Of a stretch of 64,000 nucleotides of DNA, positions 1 to 13,200 are shown in pieces. This DNA is from Fratercula arctica. Taxonomy: Eukaryota > Chordata > Aves > Charadriiformes > Alcidae. The notes below the pieces were generated by a model. That model had not been told where the DNA came from and made no database searches. It saw nothing but the letters and a program-made list of their open reading frames with translations. Position 1 is the first letter of the stretch, and every line of letters begins with the position of its first letter. The translations under genes were made by a program, and so were the position numbers. Location of the stretch: assembly GCA_947846985.1 (NCBI GenBank), contig CANTUZ010000002.1:136795889-136859888 (forward strand), written 5' to 3'.

Positions 1-164
1 TTTCAGTCGTTTCAACATTTTCCCTTTCATGTGTTTGTTTGTTTAGTTTTGTCCATTTAATATGTTCTTTCTTTTGTACACATTAGTGGGCAGATATATA
101 GCTATTAAATAAAGCATCTATTATGTGGCTTCCATTATCTGAATGATAACTAGTTTAGGGGAAA

Positions 165-505
165 GGCTGGGACATTTGTTGTTCAACCTGGAGAAGAGAA
201 GGCTCTGGGGAGACCTTATTGTGGTCTTTCAATACTTAAGGGGGACCTTGTAAGAAAGATGGGGACAGACTTTTTAGTAGGGCCTGTTGCAATAGGACAA
301 GGGATAATGGTTTTAAACTAAAAGTGGGTAGATTTAGACTACATATAAGGAAGAAATTTTTTACCACAGGGGTGCTGAAACACTGGAACAGGTTTCCCAG
401 AGAGGTGGTAATGTGCCACCACTGAAAACATTCAAGGCCAGGTTGGACAGGGCTCTGAGCAACCTGATCTAGTTGAAGATGTCCCTGCTCATTGCAGAGG
501 GGTTG
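165..505 (+). mobile_element. CR1 retrotransposon, 3' fragment lacking the extreme 3' end
   Basis: The sequence follows the CR1 ORF2 C-terminal and 3'UTR consensus: a TTGTTCAACCTGGAGAAGAG start, then the LRGDL-type, FKLK and RKKF-type segments, an ACTGGAACAGG / CCAGAGAGGTGG motif ([10 protein letters not shown] remnant) and GAGCAACCTGATCTAG. It stops at GCAGAGGGGTTG without the final TTCCAACC / TTCTATG tail. The reading frame is broken, so this is a dead copy. Confidence 0.9.
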
Positions 506-1280
506 TCACCTACCATTTAACTCTGCATAGTAATGTATTCTTTCTCACAGGAACTTCTACCATATATTCAAATACTGCTAAAAGATAACTTTAAAAAAGC
601 AGGAGTTTTGAAGTGACCAATTTTTCAGAAATACAAAATAAACAGGAGCTGAACAGGTGCCCCAGATGCACTGCCTATAATTCTGGTACATCAGCCTTTT
701 TATGCTGTGTAGGAGTCTGGTGATGCCCACCACAGTGATTCACCTCCCTTTATACTCTTTCTCCAGGGAGAATATACATCACCACTGATGTACATTACAT
801 ATCCACTCATTCCAGAATCAGAGGAGCTTTATTTTTAACAGGCAGATAAGAACCCATTAAAATGAGTTGTCCTGTTCTTCTCAGACTCAAAGCAAATTGA
901 CATGGTTCTTTAACAAACAAACCAAAAAAAAAGTTAATCTGCAGGAAGAGGACAGCAGGCAATTTAAAGTTGATGGCAGATGTTCTTAGACCCACATCAC
1001 AGCAAAATTTAATTTCAGCTAAGAATAAAGGAAAATAACCCAACAACTTTAAATGAGGTGTTGCTATGACAGTTTTATATTTAAGTAAAAATAAAACATG
1101 AAGTTTGGAGTTATATTCTAGTTCTACACTTTTCTAAATAAAGTGGGTTTTCTCAGCATGAATAGGAGTTTCATAGTGGACTATTTATTATAGGGCTTGA
1201 CTAATTTGAGGGCCTAGTTTAGCCAGTCGCCAAAACAGATCAGTATGATGAAGGCAGATGGATGAATAGGATGGCCTTTA
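506..1280. other. Unannotated AT-rich flank
   Basis: No gene, repeat family or RNA recognised. Open frames here are short and show no domain. Confidence 0.6.
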
Positions 1281-1337
1281 CACAGAATCACAGAATGGTT
1301 TGGGTTGGAAGGGACCTTAAAGATCATCTAGTTCAAT
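1281..1337 (-). mobile_element. CR1 3' terminal fragment
   Basis: The plus strand reads ACAGAATCACAGAATGG TTTGGGTTGGAAGGGACC then TTAAAGATCATCTAGTTC, the reverse complement of the last 55-60 bases of CR1. Only the tail is present, as is typical of 5'-truncated insertions. Confidence 0.9.
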
Positions 1338-4300
1338 ATAAACTTTATATTATATTTGTTAGAATGGCAAAGCAATATCTATCATTACTAATAGCTAGGG
1401 TGAATTTTTTACCTGATATTATGAGGTAAAGTTATTTAAACACCCAAGAATTCTTCCAGTAGCTTCTATTAATCTATTGTTTTAGATTATTTAAAATCGC
1501 GATAATAAAGTTGTTTACTTAAACCAATGACGTATATACTAGGCTTAAATTTCAACCAGCTGCTCTCATGTTGCCATCCCTCTGTGAAGGAGCCTTTGTT
1601 CATTCTGCAGAACAAGTTTAAAAATTAAAATGTAGAGACTAGGAGAGACAAAAAATGGGAGATAAAAGATGAATCATGAGTTACCTGAGATCGACGTAAA
1701 TTGCTAATAGCTCTCTGTCCCCCAGACCTTGGACACTATTATGTCAGATCACAATACAAATCTCTAGCATTCAAACCAATTGGACTTCTTTATATAATTC
1801 AGGAAAATAGAACCTGTTCAGACTTAACCTCAGATGCAATGTCAACATCTGAAGTATTTTTGCTTAACAGTTGTACAGCTGTGAAAAAACCTCCATAGGT
1901 TTAGAGTTCCCATATATCCCGAAACTCACTTTCAATGTCATTTATCATTGCATTTGAAGTGAAACAACAGTCACTGACAGGCTTTTATAGACATATTTAG
2001 TTTACGAGTAGAGGCCACTTAAAAGAAGTGGAAGATTGTTTTTCTTTGAGCGACTTCTCAGTTGGCAGTATCTGAAGTATCGTCTTTAGGAAACAAAACC
2101 TTCACTGAATTTTTTTCTTCCCAGTAGAGTTCAGCAGTTGTATGACTGTTTTTCTAAACCAAAAATGTCAGCAACCTAGCTGTAGTATTTTTCATGCCTA
2201 TTCATTCAATTAAATCTTCCAACGCTGAGCTTACGTAGCAGGAAAAAGATTTTATATTACTATGACTGATTATTTTAAAAGAATGTATACCTTCTCAGAA
2301 GTGAAAGAACTGAGCCTGTAGAAACCCTACATTAAAAAAACATATGAACCTAAGAGCTCTATTGTAATATCTCCCCAGACTGGTTGCAGGGTGTATACAT
2401 CTGCCTGAAACACATTAAGTTATTTTAACAGATTCAGAATTGCACAAATCCATCTTCAGGATTATAATGAAGTCATACACCCTTGAGCTTAAGTGTCTCT
2501 CTAGAAATGGGGAATCCAGAAGATGGGAAAAGGAGTCCAAAGTAGGCAGAAGTATGTGTGAAAATTTCAGTTTGCAGCCATTTAGATGGGAACCAGATTC
2601 TGCATTTACCTCAAGGAATCTTTTCAGTATAGGGTTGCCTCAAAATGACAAATTACCTAAAAATATTATTTTAATACTTTAAGCTTTACTTCTGTCATGG
2701 AAGCTTCAGTTTATAAATTAGGCTTTGAAATGCGGACTGATAAATATTATTTTTTTATGACAAAATTATGCTTTTCAGAGCAAGAACAGTAGTGCATTCA
2801 CATGCACAACTGACATCTCATATAAAGTTCCGCAACCTGAAAAAAATTGAAAATAAAGACTATGTTTACTGATAATGGATTCGTTAGGATCTCTGTCCTG
2901 CTGCCAACAGGCACAGGAAAAAGTTCTTTGGCTACATGTGCTGGCTACTCCTAGTGTTGATGGAAGAACTGAAACATCTTTCAATAGCATCCAAGTGAAA
3001 GGAGATCTTTGTTCTGTGTTCTAGTGGGACTGAAAACATACATTTTGAAACTCAAAGGTGTACGCTCTAGGAAGACTTAGGAGATGTTTGTTAACTGAGG
3101 AGGCTCCAACAGGGGAAGTTAGACTAAATGTGTCACTGTTAAATTTATTATGAGTTCCAGAGGCCCAGACACTTTCAGGTTCCAAGAAATCTCAAAGTAA
3201 TGCAGAATATGAAGGAAAATTATTTTTGCATGTACTTCACAAAAGCAGATTCATTGACTGCATAATTCTGTTTGAATAAAATGTTTAAATTTCAAGTTTA
3301 AACTTTACTTACTAGGAACACAAAATATTTCCATGGTGTAGCTTGCAAGAGATCAGGAAAAAAAATATATATGGAAAGCAGTCAGTTATTCTATAAAGCC
3401 CTAGGTATACATATTACTTGCATATTATTATTCTAAATATCAATATAAACAAGAGTTTCCCCTAAATTTCTTTCTTCGTTTATGTTTCATTTAAAAAATC
3501 TTAATGGTGTCAGTGACTGAGAAAAAAAGTTGGTTTGAATTTGGCTTCATACCAGTTGTAAGACATTTCATCTCTTAGGGTCCTCACAGGGATGCTCAAC
3601 TTGCCAAAATGTCAGGTGACAAGACAGGAACAGCGCGTGTGAATGGGACTCCCAAAACTGCCTGAGAGGTCATTTCACCCCAGTTTGAACATGGTAGCAA
3701 GGATGATGACAAACAGACAGGTTAATCAGTAACCAGACAATTATCAAAGGACTTTTGAAGCACAGGAAGAGTCAGCTCAAAAAGAAGTATAAGAAATATG
3801 AAAGTTGTAATGGTGAGAAGTGAGACTTTGGAAAGGAAAGATCAGCAGCAAGGCTGGCATGATCCTGCCAGATAAAACCTTGTGGCACTGGGTGGGGGCT
3901 CTGCATGGACCTGGCACCATGGCCCTCTACAGGCATCCCCAGCAGCAAGAAATAGTTCAACATTTTGAAAACTGGAGTCCATGGTTACCTTCATCTTGTC
4001 TGTCTCTCACAGATAGCTGCATCCTGCATCTGTTCATGCTTTTCACTCCCAGGGTTAGGCAGGCTGTCCTGTAAGACAACAAGATTGAATTTTCTACATC
4101 AAACCCTCCAGCTATAGTAGCAGTAAGAAGAACTAAATGAAAGGAATTGCCCACTCTGCCTCTAGTTCACAATTTATTTGTTCATCTAATGTAGTATGTA
4201 GCACACCCCTGAGATGCAGATGAGAGAGAAGTTGACAAATAGAAGAGTCCTTCTGCTGATAATTGTTATACTTTGCATATCTCCCAAGCCGGAGAAATTC

Positions 4301-4761
4301 CTAAACTATTTGATGCTGTGTTTCAGTGATGTTTGCAATACATTTAGCCATTTAAAATTAGTAGTTTGTAGATGTAGTGAGTAAAAAGAAAACATTCTGA
4401 AAGAATTAGAGTTGATAACATAATTAACTTAAAGAAACAAGATGATAATAACTTTTCCTTGGCACACAATAATGTCAGAAGAGGTATTTGCCTTACCTCA
4501 ATTTTATGAATCATATTTTAATTCATAAAAAATGCTCTGCTAAAAGATTCTAGGTGATTATGAGATGATCACTGCTTTCAGTACATCACACATCATGGCT
4601 TTTTACTGTTGATCAGTCCCTTTCTACTACAACCACATACTTCAGGCAAGTGGGCCCAAGCTCAGGAGCCCATCTCCCTCTGGGAAAGTATTTAAACATA
4701 CATAGACATGTAAACTTAATTTCACTCCTGAGCAAGACTTAAGTGTATAAGTCTTAAGTTT
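1338..4761. other. Unannotated flank
   Basis: AT-rich sequence with no feature I can support. A slightly GC-richer patch at 3570-4080 carries short overlapping open frames on both strands, without recognisable motifs. Confidence 0.55.
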
Positions 4762-4972
4762 CTGAGCTGCGAGCGCACATTGTTGGCTCATGTCCAGCTT
4801 TTCATCCACCGATACCCCCAAGTCCTTCTTGGCAGGGCTGCTTCAATCCCTTCATCCTCCAGCCTGTTTTGATATCAGGGGTTGCTGCGACCCAGATGTA
4901 GGACCTTATACTTGGCCTTGTTGAACCTCATGAAGTTCACTTGTGCCCACTTCTTGAACTTGGATCAGGCCG
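4762..4972 (-). mobile_element. CR1 retrotransposon, internal ORF2 fragment
   Basis: The plus strand reads GCGAGCGCACATTGTTGGC, CCCCCAAGTCCTTCTTGGC, then CCTTATACTTGGCCTTGTTG, the reverse complement of the CR1 ORF2 3' region (the NLMKFNKAKC-type segment). Both ends are truncated. It aligns by eye with 35460-35660 in the longer copy in intron 8. Confidence 0.85.
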
Positions 4973-5071
4973 TTGGTATAATTCACATCCGTGGGAGTGT
5001 TATTTGTGGGCATGTGGTGTCTGCCTGTAAGGGCAATGCCTTCCTGGCTGTTTTACTTTGCTGTTGGTTGC

Positions 5072-5107
5072 TTGTGTGTGCATGTATGTAAGTGTGTGTG
5101 TGTGTAT
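5072..5107. repeat. (GT)n microsatellite
   Basis: Imperfect GT dinucleotide run; the purest part is 5092-5106. Confidence 0.85.
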
Positions 5108-6680
5108 CAGGAGTACCTGCTTGGCTCCACTAGAGCTTTTGGGTAGTGGGCCAGGAAGACTTACCTGAGTCTTTGGCTCTGGTGGACTGGGAATGATAAC
5201 TCCCTTAGGTCCTGAAGTTCACTGGATTTGGCATTTCTTTAGCTCATAGTCCTAGAGAACCCTTCTGAATTACACCTTGCACGCAGAGGGAAGAAACTGC
5301 AGGCACCAGGCTTCTGACCAGCCTTACCCTGACTCCTTTGAGGAGACCCCAGCCCCACTGGAGCCCCCACACAACTCCAGAAACCCAAATCCAAGCACAA
5401 AATTTGTGTGGACAATACCAAAAGCAATCTATATGACACAGAAAGAGAGAGGATAGCCACCAGAGTGCCAATGCCCCATCTTGTACAGTAATGGAAAGTT
5501 AATTAGGTAAAAAATCTTCCAAAGGACCCTAGAGCCATCTCACACGCTATGAAGTAGATCCCCAAAAAGCTGTTGGTTCCTGTGAATTTGATCTGGAAGC
5601 AGACACAATTCTTTCTTGACCTCCAGCCAGGAGGCTGGATCTGGAGCAGTTTAAACAGACACACAACAGAGTCATTGGCAATACTAAAAGCAGAAATGCT
5701 TTTTTTCCCCATGTCTTGTACCTAGCATGGCCACCCCCCGAAACTCTTAAAAAAGGAGAAATGCAGTTCTGATACACAATTGTCCAAGTACAAGGGAAAA
5801 AGTCTTTCTTATCCACAAAAGTGCCTGCAGGAAAATCTAAAGCACGGAATCAATTTAGTACTGTACAAATACAGTGTAATATGTTTCCTGGTATGTATCA
5901 AAAATTCATGGCAAAGTGTTATTGATATAGAACCTATTTCTTTTTATCTTTCCAGGGTACTGAAAGGGGAAGAAATGGTGATGGAAGGGAAATAATGTTA
6001 GTGCTATTTCTTTTGTCAGCTATTTTTTCTCATTGTGTTTTGATTTTTGTTTTATTGTTGTACTGTTTTGTATCTATGTAAGTAATATGTAGGCTGCCAG
6101 CAGAATCACTTTTTCTTGGCCTCATTCAAAAAACTGGCAAATATATGAAATATCAGAACAAACTCCTTAGTTTTCACTGAGGGGAAGACTTCCAATTCCA
6201 TTGACAAAGTTAATTCTTTAAGGATTAAAAATGTCATTCACATCTCAGATCCATGTTGACATTTCCTTTTCCATTTGTTTACGAAAAATTGTGAAAGAAC
6301 TGAACAGCCGTTAACTATGAAGGCAACTACTGCAGAAACCCCAGTGCAAAATTATGAGGCAAAATTTGCGTGTGTTACCTTGTTTGCTCCCAAGGGCCAG
6401 CAAGATACTATATATATAGGGGTATTAAATCCATTGAAAGCAAGGGAATCTTGCTTTTAAATTTACTTATAAAGTGATGATTTCTGAGGAAGCCATCTGA
6501 GAAGGTCTTCCTTAATCATCCACTTTCTACATCACATATCTTGAATTATTTTCTTAACACCTTAGGGAAAAATCTTTCCTTCTCTTCAGAACTACAGTAA
6601 ATCACTCATTCATTGCAAACTGTACATCAGGTGCATGGGTTTTACTTAACCTTCCTGCTTGCATAGATATTAGACCTTAT
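5108..6680. other. Unannotated flank
   Basis: No gene or repeat recognised. A patch at 5240-5470 is GC-richer (about half G+C by eye) and carries two overlapping minus-strand open frames of 73-75 codons with no known domain. Confidence 0.5.
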
Positions 6681-7037
6681 AGACCTTATAGCAGCCTTCC
6701 AGTACCTGAAGGGGGCCTACAAGAAAGCTGGGGAGGGGCTGTTGGCAAGGGCAAGGGCATGTAGCGATAGGACGAGGGGCAATGGTTTTAATCTAGAGCA
6801 GGGTAGGTTTAGATTAGGCATTACGAAGAAGTTCTTTACAATGAGGGTGGTGAGACACTGGCACAGGTTGCCCAGAGAGGTGGTGGAGGCCCCATCCCTG
6901 GAGACATTCAAGGCCAGGCTTCATGAGGCTCTGAGCAACCTGATTGAGTTAAAGACGTCCCTGCTTACTGTAGGAGTGTTGGACTACATGACCTTTAAAG
7001 GTCCCTTCCAACCCAACACATCCTATGATTCTATGAT
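6681..7037 (+). mobile_element. CR1 retrotransposon, intact 3' end
   Basis: Starts in the ACCTTATAGCAGCCTTCCAG segment and runs to the terminal CCTATGATTCTATGAT. A 112-codon open frame (6742-7080) is the ORF2 C-terminus, with [20 protein letters not shown]; it reads through the 3'UTR and is not a host gene. The copy is truncated at its 5' end and non-autonomous. Confidence 0.93.
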
Positions 7038-7058
7038 ATATATATACACACACACACT
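7034..7058. repeat. (TA)n(CA)n microsatellite at a CR1 3' end
   Basis: The CR1 terminal repeat ATTCTATGAT grades straight into TATATATATA and then CACACACACA, so the microsatellite may have grown from the retrotransposon tail. Confidence 0.85.
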
Positions 7059-7059
7059 G

Positions 7060-9445
7060 AATTTTTTACAGACTAAGTGATAGAGTGAGCACATAAAATT
7101 ATACTGATTAACTTACTGTGTTAGGAAGGGAAAAGATATATGAAAACTATTCCAAGGATTAATATTTAGTTTTTAATACAAAAGTACTCAACTGGCCTCA
7201 GTGTGCCAAGTCAATCTTTTCATGGGTCACACTGAGAACCAACACACAGAAGGCATATTCAATAGGAAACCTGATGATGTAAAGATCTGTGTCAAGGGAG
7301 ACTGTCACAATATGATACACAGGAATCCTTGTCTCAGATTAGGCCTTCATCTGCGTAAAGATTCAATCACTAATGGTGAGCGTGACTGTTATGATAGCTC
7401 TCAAAAACATATTTTCAGGATCATTATCCCAAAACTCATCATCCCCCAAGTGGCTGATTATCATTGTGTCTGGTTTCAGTGCAGAAAAGAATTACATGTA
7501 CTTATCCCATTTAAATATTGATATTAAGTATATATACTAATGCATGGGTTGATATGAAATACAGAGTTCAGTAAATGATTCTTCACATTTACATTTGAAG
7601 TCCCAGTTACTCAAAGCAGCAGGAAGCTTGGTAGTTTACTCCTCACTGAGTCAAGTCAGTTGTTACAAATGCTGCTTGTTTACCAACTCAATATATAAAC
7701 ACATAAATGACAGTACGGGATCTAGTCCAGTATCTTGAGCCGCTTCCCCAGAGATATTACTTTAAATTTGCATTATTCTTATTTTTTTCCATAGTCGAGC
7801 CTCTTGGTGTGTCAGGTCCTGTCTGGAGGACTCCCTGTGCCCATGAGGGTGATTGGTATTGAATAGCTCTAAAGAGATTTTGCTGCTTTGCTTTTGTCAG
7901 TTCACTTTTTGAGTATATATTATCTTTTACTGTCTATGTTAATTTGTAACAAATAGATGAGCATCTTACCTGTGTGTTCTGTAAAGTATCTACTATGGCT
8001 AGCTTTAAGCCTCCCACTGGTTAGTTTAATTTGATTCACTTACCGGATAAGTAAGACAGTGAAAAATAACTTCCCTTACATTTATTCACATAACTCAGGT
8101 TTTTAGACCATTTTCGTGTTTCCCTTTTTTGAAGAGTCCTCCTACATGTAGTAATTTCTTATAAAATAGAAACAGCTTTGATAATTTTGCCCATCCTTGC
8201 AGCCTTTATCCAAACACAGCTACATTATAAAATATTATTACTTTGCTACTATACGAATTTTGACATGCAAATGGAGAAAAGGAGGCAGAACTTCAAATAG
8301 AATTGAAGATGCAGGTATGTAATAGATTTGTACAGCAGCATAATGATTTTATTATTATTATTATTTTGTTTTGTTCTCTATCCCATTCTTAACAACTTCT
8401 AACATCTCATTTGCTTTTCTTCATTGCTGCAGTGTATTGAACTGATGCTTTCATAGATTTCTCTCTCCTATTTGTAAGAGCTTTTCCCAAATACTAATAC
8501 TTGGCTCAGGAAACATCATTATATTTATGAGTTTTATTTTTTTCATATGTGTTTCACTTGTACATAATTTAATTTATACGCCATTTCATTTCCAAGTCCC
8601 TTAGTATTGTACAGCTTTTCTTTTTACAATTATTAACACTCATTCCTTATCTTTATTACTGTTAGTATCATCAGCAAACTTTGTCATACAACTCTTTCCA
8701 GATCATTTATGAATATAGCCTCTGGCAGAGACTCCTATGAGTTTTATTTACGATGTCTCTTTATTGTGAAAACTAGGTAATAATGCTTTCTTTTGTTTCC
8801 CATAGTTTAATAACCTTCTCATACATCTTACCTCCTTTGTTTTCACAGCTAAATTTCTTTAAGAGTGTTTGGAGAAGGATCTTACTAAATGCCAGAAAAG
8901 TGTATCAACTTGATTAGCATTATTTTGATAAGCATTATTTAAGTGTTTCAAGAACTCTAATAGATGATTCTGTTACTAAAGTAATTCTGATTCTACTCTC
9001 ATATATCATATTTATCCATAGATTTACAAATTCCTCTCTCAGGGTCAGTTTGCTCACTAGAGATGACAGTTTATTTTGCTACAGTTTTTCAGATTTTGGA
9101 CAAAACTCTTCAAAAAATTGCTGCCACTTTAACCACCTTCCATTCATGAGACAGTTTTAGGAAGACATGATACAGCACAATTCATAAATCAGTTATTTCT
9201 TTTTTCAGTTCCTTCAGAATACTTAAGGTAATTCCAGAGGAAATTTGATACTTGTCATCCTATCAACTATTCTTTAACGTCTTATACTGACATTTCAGCT
9301 TGAGATGATACTGTGATAATCACATCCAGGAAGCCATTTCTACTTCGTGTTCTTCCACTATTAACACAGTTACAGGATTTTGCATCTCCACAGAAGTTTG
9401 GCCTGGAAAACTATCAAATAAAGTAAAGTAAACCTAAAGAATAGT
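7060..9445. other. Unannotated AT-rich flank
   Basis: No gene recognised. It holds a short (ATT)n run at 8349-8366. A 106-codon plus-strand open frame at 7201-7521 has no motif and no codon pattern that supports coding. Confidence 0.55.
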
Positions 9446-10252
9446 TGGGGAGGGATTAACCTTGGCTAGCAGCCGGACGCCCACACAGCTGCTCACTCAC
9501 TCCCCCTCCTCAACAAGACAGGAGCAGAAAATAAGATGGAAAACTTTGTGGGCTGAGATAAAAACAGGGATATCACTTACCAATCACTGTCACAGGCAAA
9601 ACAGACTCAGCTGGTGGGAAGTGAATTTAATTTATTGCCAATTAAAATAGGTTTGGATAGTGAGAAACAAAGACAAATTAAAACACCACCTTCCCCTTTT
9701 CCCAGGCTCAACTTCACTCTTTTATTCCTGACTTCTACATGTCTCCTGCCCAGCCGGTGGTGGGGCATGAGGAATGGGAGATTTGGTCAGTCTGGAACAG
9801 CTCTTCTCTGCAGCTCCTTCCTCCTCACACTTTTCCGCTGCGACAGGGTGGGGCCTCTCCACAAGCTGCAGTCCTTCAGGAGGCACCTGCTCCAGCATAG
9901 GGTCCTCCATATCTGCTCCACCGTGGTCTTCGGATGGGCTGCAGGGGACTCTCTGCTCCGGCATCTGGAGGACCTCCTCCCCTTTCCTTCTTCTGTGACC
10001 CTGGTAATTGCAGGGAAGTTTCTCACCTTTTTTTCCCTCAGTCTTTACTGCCTGTGCAGTGTTTTCACTCTTTTTTAAATACATTTTCCCAGAGGCACCA
10101 CCCACTTAGTTGACAGGCTCAACTGTGCCCTGCGGTGGGTCCATTGGAGCCAGCTGGAACTGGCTGTGTCCAGCACGGGGCAGTCCCGACCTCTCCTCAA
10201 AGAGGCCGCCCTGCAGCCCCCGCTGCCGGTGCCTGGGCACTGACAGCAAGTA
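9446..10252 (-). mobile_element. LTR-like endogenous retroelement, minus orientation (copy 1 of a GC-rich repeat)
   Basis: Read on the minus strand, a GC-rich block (10252-10065) is followed by an open frame to 9722, a first AATAAA at 9726-9721, a second AATAAA at 9636-9631 and a run with the layout of retroviral R-U5 ending at a CA dinucleotide (9446). The last part resembles the R-U5 segment of avian endogenous-retrovirus LTRs as I know them; I did not align it to a library. The frame has a stop at 10108-10106 and reopens to 9722, giving 127 residues rich in E, K, P and R, with no domain I recognise. The GC-rich block recurs inverted at 57956-58165. The element is old and broken; target-site duplication was not found, and the right boundary is approximate. 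Confidence 0.6.
9722..10105 (-). pseudogene. Open-frame remnant inside the LTR-like element
   Basis: This frame of 127 codons is hydrophilic, with GEEVLQMPEQR and EKCEEEGAAE-type charged segments and a proline-rich end. The frame is open upstream of a TAA at 10108-10106, where residues correspond to those coded by the second copy at 57956-58165. It begins with GTG if cut after that stop, so it has no credible start of its own. I read it as a decayed retroelement frame. No function can be assigned; it could also be a chance frame in a GC-rich repeat. Confidence 0.4.
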
Positions 10253-13200
10253 CAAAACAAATCCCTGTAAGCCACCAAGAGGACTCTGGGAAGAAGATCA
10301 GCCACCTTGTTCCACTCAGAAGGAACTTGCTGTGACAAATGCAACCTTAGAGTGTGAAGAAACACAGAATCCTCACAGAATTTATCACTGACCCAGCTTA
10401 AGACACCCACTTCAAAGAGCCTTTGCTTTTATATCTAAGCTAGTGCCTAAATTCCTTCTGTGTTGACTGGAGAGGCAGTTTAGAGTCAGATTCACACCAG
10501 TTGCCATAATATTTCCTAAATGAATGCTGAGGAAAAAAGAATACTGAGAATTACTGAGGAAACAGAGTATTTAAAATCCTTCTTCTCTCTGGGTTAAGTA
10601 CATGAATGACAAAAGCTCTCTGGAAATTAAATATATAATTTTTCCCATTTTGGACACAGAGGAAAGGAGACTGAGATGATGGAAGTCATCTAATTCCTAA
10701 GAAGAGCCGGATCCCCTTGAGCTCAGGGGCCTTTGGAGTCCAGAAGTCTCCACATCCTGGGAGTCACTCATCACTCCACACCTTAATGAGACACTCGTCT
10801 TCAAACATGCGAGTTGCCCAGTTCATCACTTGATGATGACCCAGAGCTCAAGATGCATCTAGCTCTCTCCCTAGCTGGTGGCTAAGACAAGCGGCAGAGT
10901 TGTACTGTCTTCCTCCTTCAGTGTTTCTTAATAATAAGCTTAAGCATCACCTTGCTAAACAGGTTGACTATTATGAATCATATTTTTAGTGTTCAGGGTA
11001 TGGAGAGCTTAGACACACAACTCTGTATTGGTAATTCTACTCTTGTCAATACAGAGCGTGACAATAGCTAGCCAGAGGGGATCACGGGATTCACCAAGGG
11101 TCAAAAAAATAATCTGACTGTGCTGGGAAGGTGAATCTTATTCCAGTTAAGCTAGTATTGCCATCACCTACATATCTTTCTCACTCTAGCCATAGGACTA
11201 CAAAAGCAGCTGCAAAAGCACTTTATGTTCTATGCAGATGGAAAGAATCAGCCTTAGAGAAACTCCAGAGGTTGCCGGGCTGCAGAATGGGACTAACTGT
11301 TGTAATAATCCACGTAAAGAGTATGAAGGGAAAGAGACACGGGGGAATAAGATTACCGATGCTAAAATAATTACTTTTATGTATAAAGAAGAAAGCTCTG
11401 CATGAACTGTACAGCTTCTGAGATAAACAGGCCCCTATGATTGTGCCAATGTAATTTGGAGAGAGGTGGGAGAGGTGAAGTGAGAGTTTTTGTCCCTCAA
11501 GGAACTGTTCCTGCAGCCCACATCAACAGAGGCATACGTACTGCACAACACCATGTAGCCTGACCCATCAAAGGAATAATTTAATCTTCAGAACTTTCAA
11601 TTTCTTGTCTCTCTGAACCACTTAAGTTCAATTCTTTTAATTAACATTTAAATGAGATTACAATTCCCTGTTTGCGTTTTCAAAGGTCATTAGGACTTTA
11701 TAGCATTAGGCAATGTCTCTTTCTTATCAAAGGATTTGAGAAATCTTCTCACATCCAGGCATTTTATACTTTCCCAGCACTGTTGATCTGGATTTATTTT
11801 GCTGCTTCCTCTTTAACTACTGATTGTACCTGGGCTTGATAAATAACACAGCCAGAAAAATGTGCATGGTCCAGATTTCCCCCAAAGTTAAGTAAATAGA
11901 AATTCCACTGTCAAAATTAATTTCCAAATTGTATAAAGCAAAGCTCAGAACAACTCTTTCTAAGCACTCTGGTCTTTACTGCTTTTCTCATTAGGCACAG
12001 AATGTTTATCTTTTCCCCCATTTCCATCTTTTTATTACATTCGTAGTATGCTCTGTGTCCCCATCTGTCTGTTCCTTCATCCCCTGAGAGACCTGAGCAT
12101 ACACAGTATAGTAACATTTCTCAGCAAGGTATAAGCTTGTGCTATATGGTATAAGCCAGCACATAAGCAAAGCACTGTACAGAGAGCTGTGCGTGCAAAA
12201 GCTGTAGGTGGCATTCAGCATTAACAGCCAGAGGGCATTCGGCACCGATGCCCTTGCAAGGCCTTTTTTTGCGTCACCTGTGTCCTGTCCTCCTAACCGA
12301 TGTCCATATGGGGCAGCTCAACGAATGAGTCTTCTCTGTGCTGTTTGCAATGTGCAAAAGCGCTGTTACACACGTGGATTTCAACAGTGAATCAGTGGAG
12401 GCACCTTCCTTATAGGTGATAAGAGCGACTTAACGCTACCTGAATCATAGCTGACTCAAACAAAAGAAATCAGGAAGTGGTACACCCAGAAACCATCTAT
12501 CTCTGCCGGACACCTGTAAATGGGAGACTCGGGTTTCATTGTTACCTGGGCAGCGTCCAGGGGTAGTATACAACTGTAGGACAGTCAAGCCTACAAGCAC
12601 ATCAGATATTTAAACACACATGTTTAAATGTGTTAAGGATGTGTTAAGCTTCCTTTCCATTTTCCTTTCCCCCCCCCTCTTTTTACTGTGATTCCTGACA
12701 GTCCTGACATACCTCATTTATTTTAATTGAGTGAGATCTCTGAGTATTGCTGTTCCCAACATCTTTTTCTATTGTCTGCATCTCTGTCCTCCTGGCTGAG
12801 GAGTGAAAGGGATACAATTCATTTAGCTTACATGTCTTATCAAGAGAAAGAGTTTTAAATTAACTCCCAAATGTAGCTGCTGTTCAATAGAGAGAGGAAC
12901 CAACTTCTGAAGGCCACCAGCTAGGGTTCAAATCTATTATAGTCAGGTAGAGCCCTAATGTGGCTACTTTAGGCACAGGTTAGGAGTTAAAATTTGGCAA
13001 TTATGCCCTGTGCTAGACTTTTAAGGGACGTTTAAGTTCCTGTATGCCAAACTGATTTTCTAATAGACTAGGCCGACCTTGGAGAAGGTCTAACTTTTCT
13101 TTACCTCTGAGTTTGCAGAGTTCTGAGCCTAAGCAGTGCCTGACCGGTTGTCAATTATACCCAAACAAGACTTACAAACTCATTGTTCTTCTAGCTGAAC

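Noticed and set aside
6742..7080. 112-codon plus-strand open frame that could be taken for a small gene
   Set aside because: It is the ORF2 C-terminus of a CR1 fragment (LPREVVEAPSLE motif) running into the 3'UTR; there is no start context or upstream exon.
7201..7521. 106-codon plus-strand open frame in the 3' flank
   Set aside because: No recognisable motif, no splice structure and no repeat homology; such lengths occur by chance in this much sequence.
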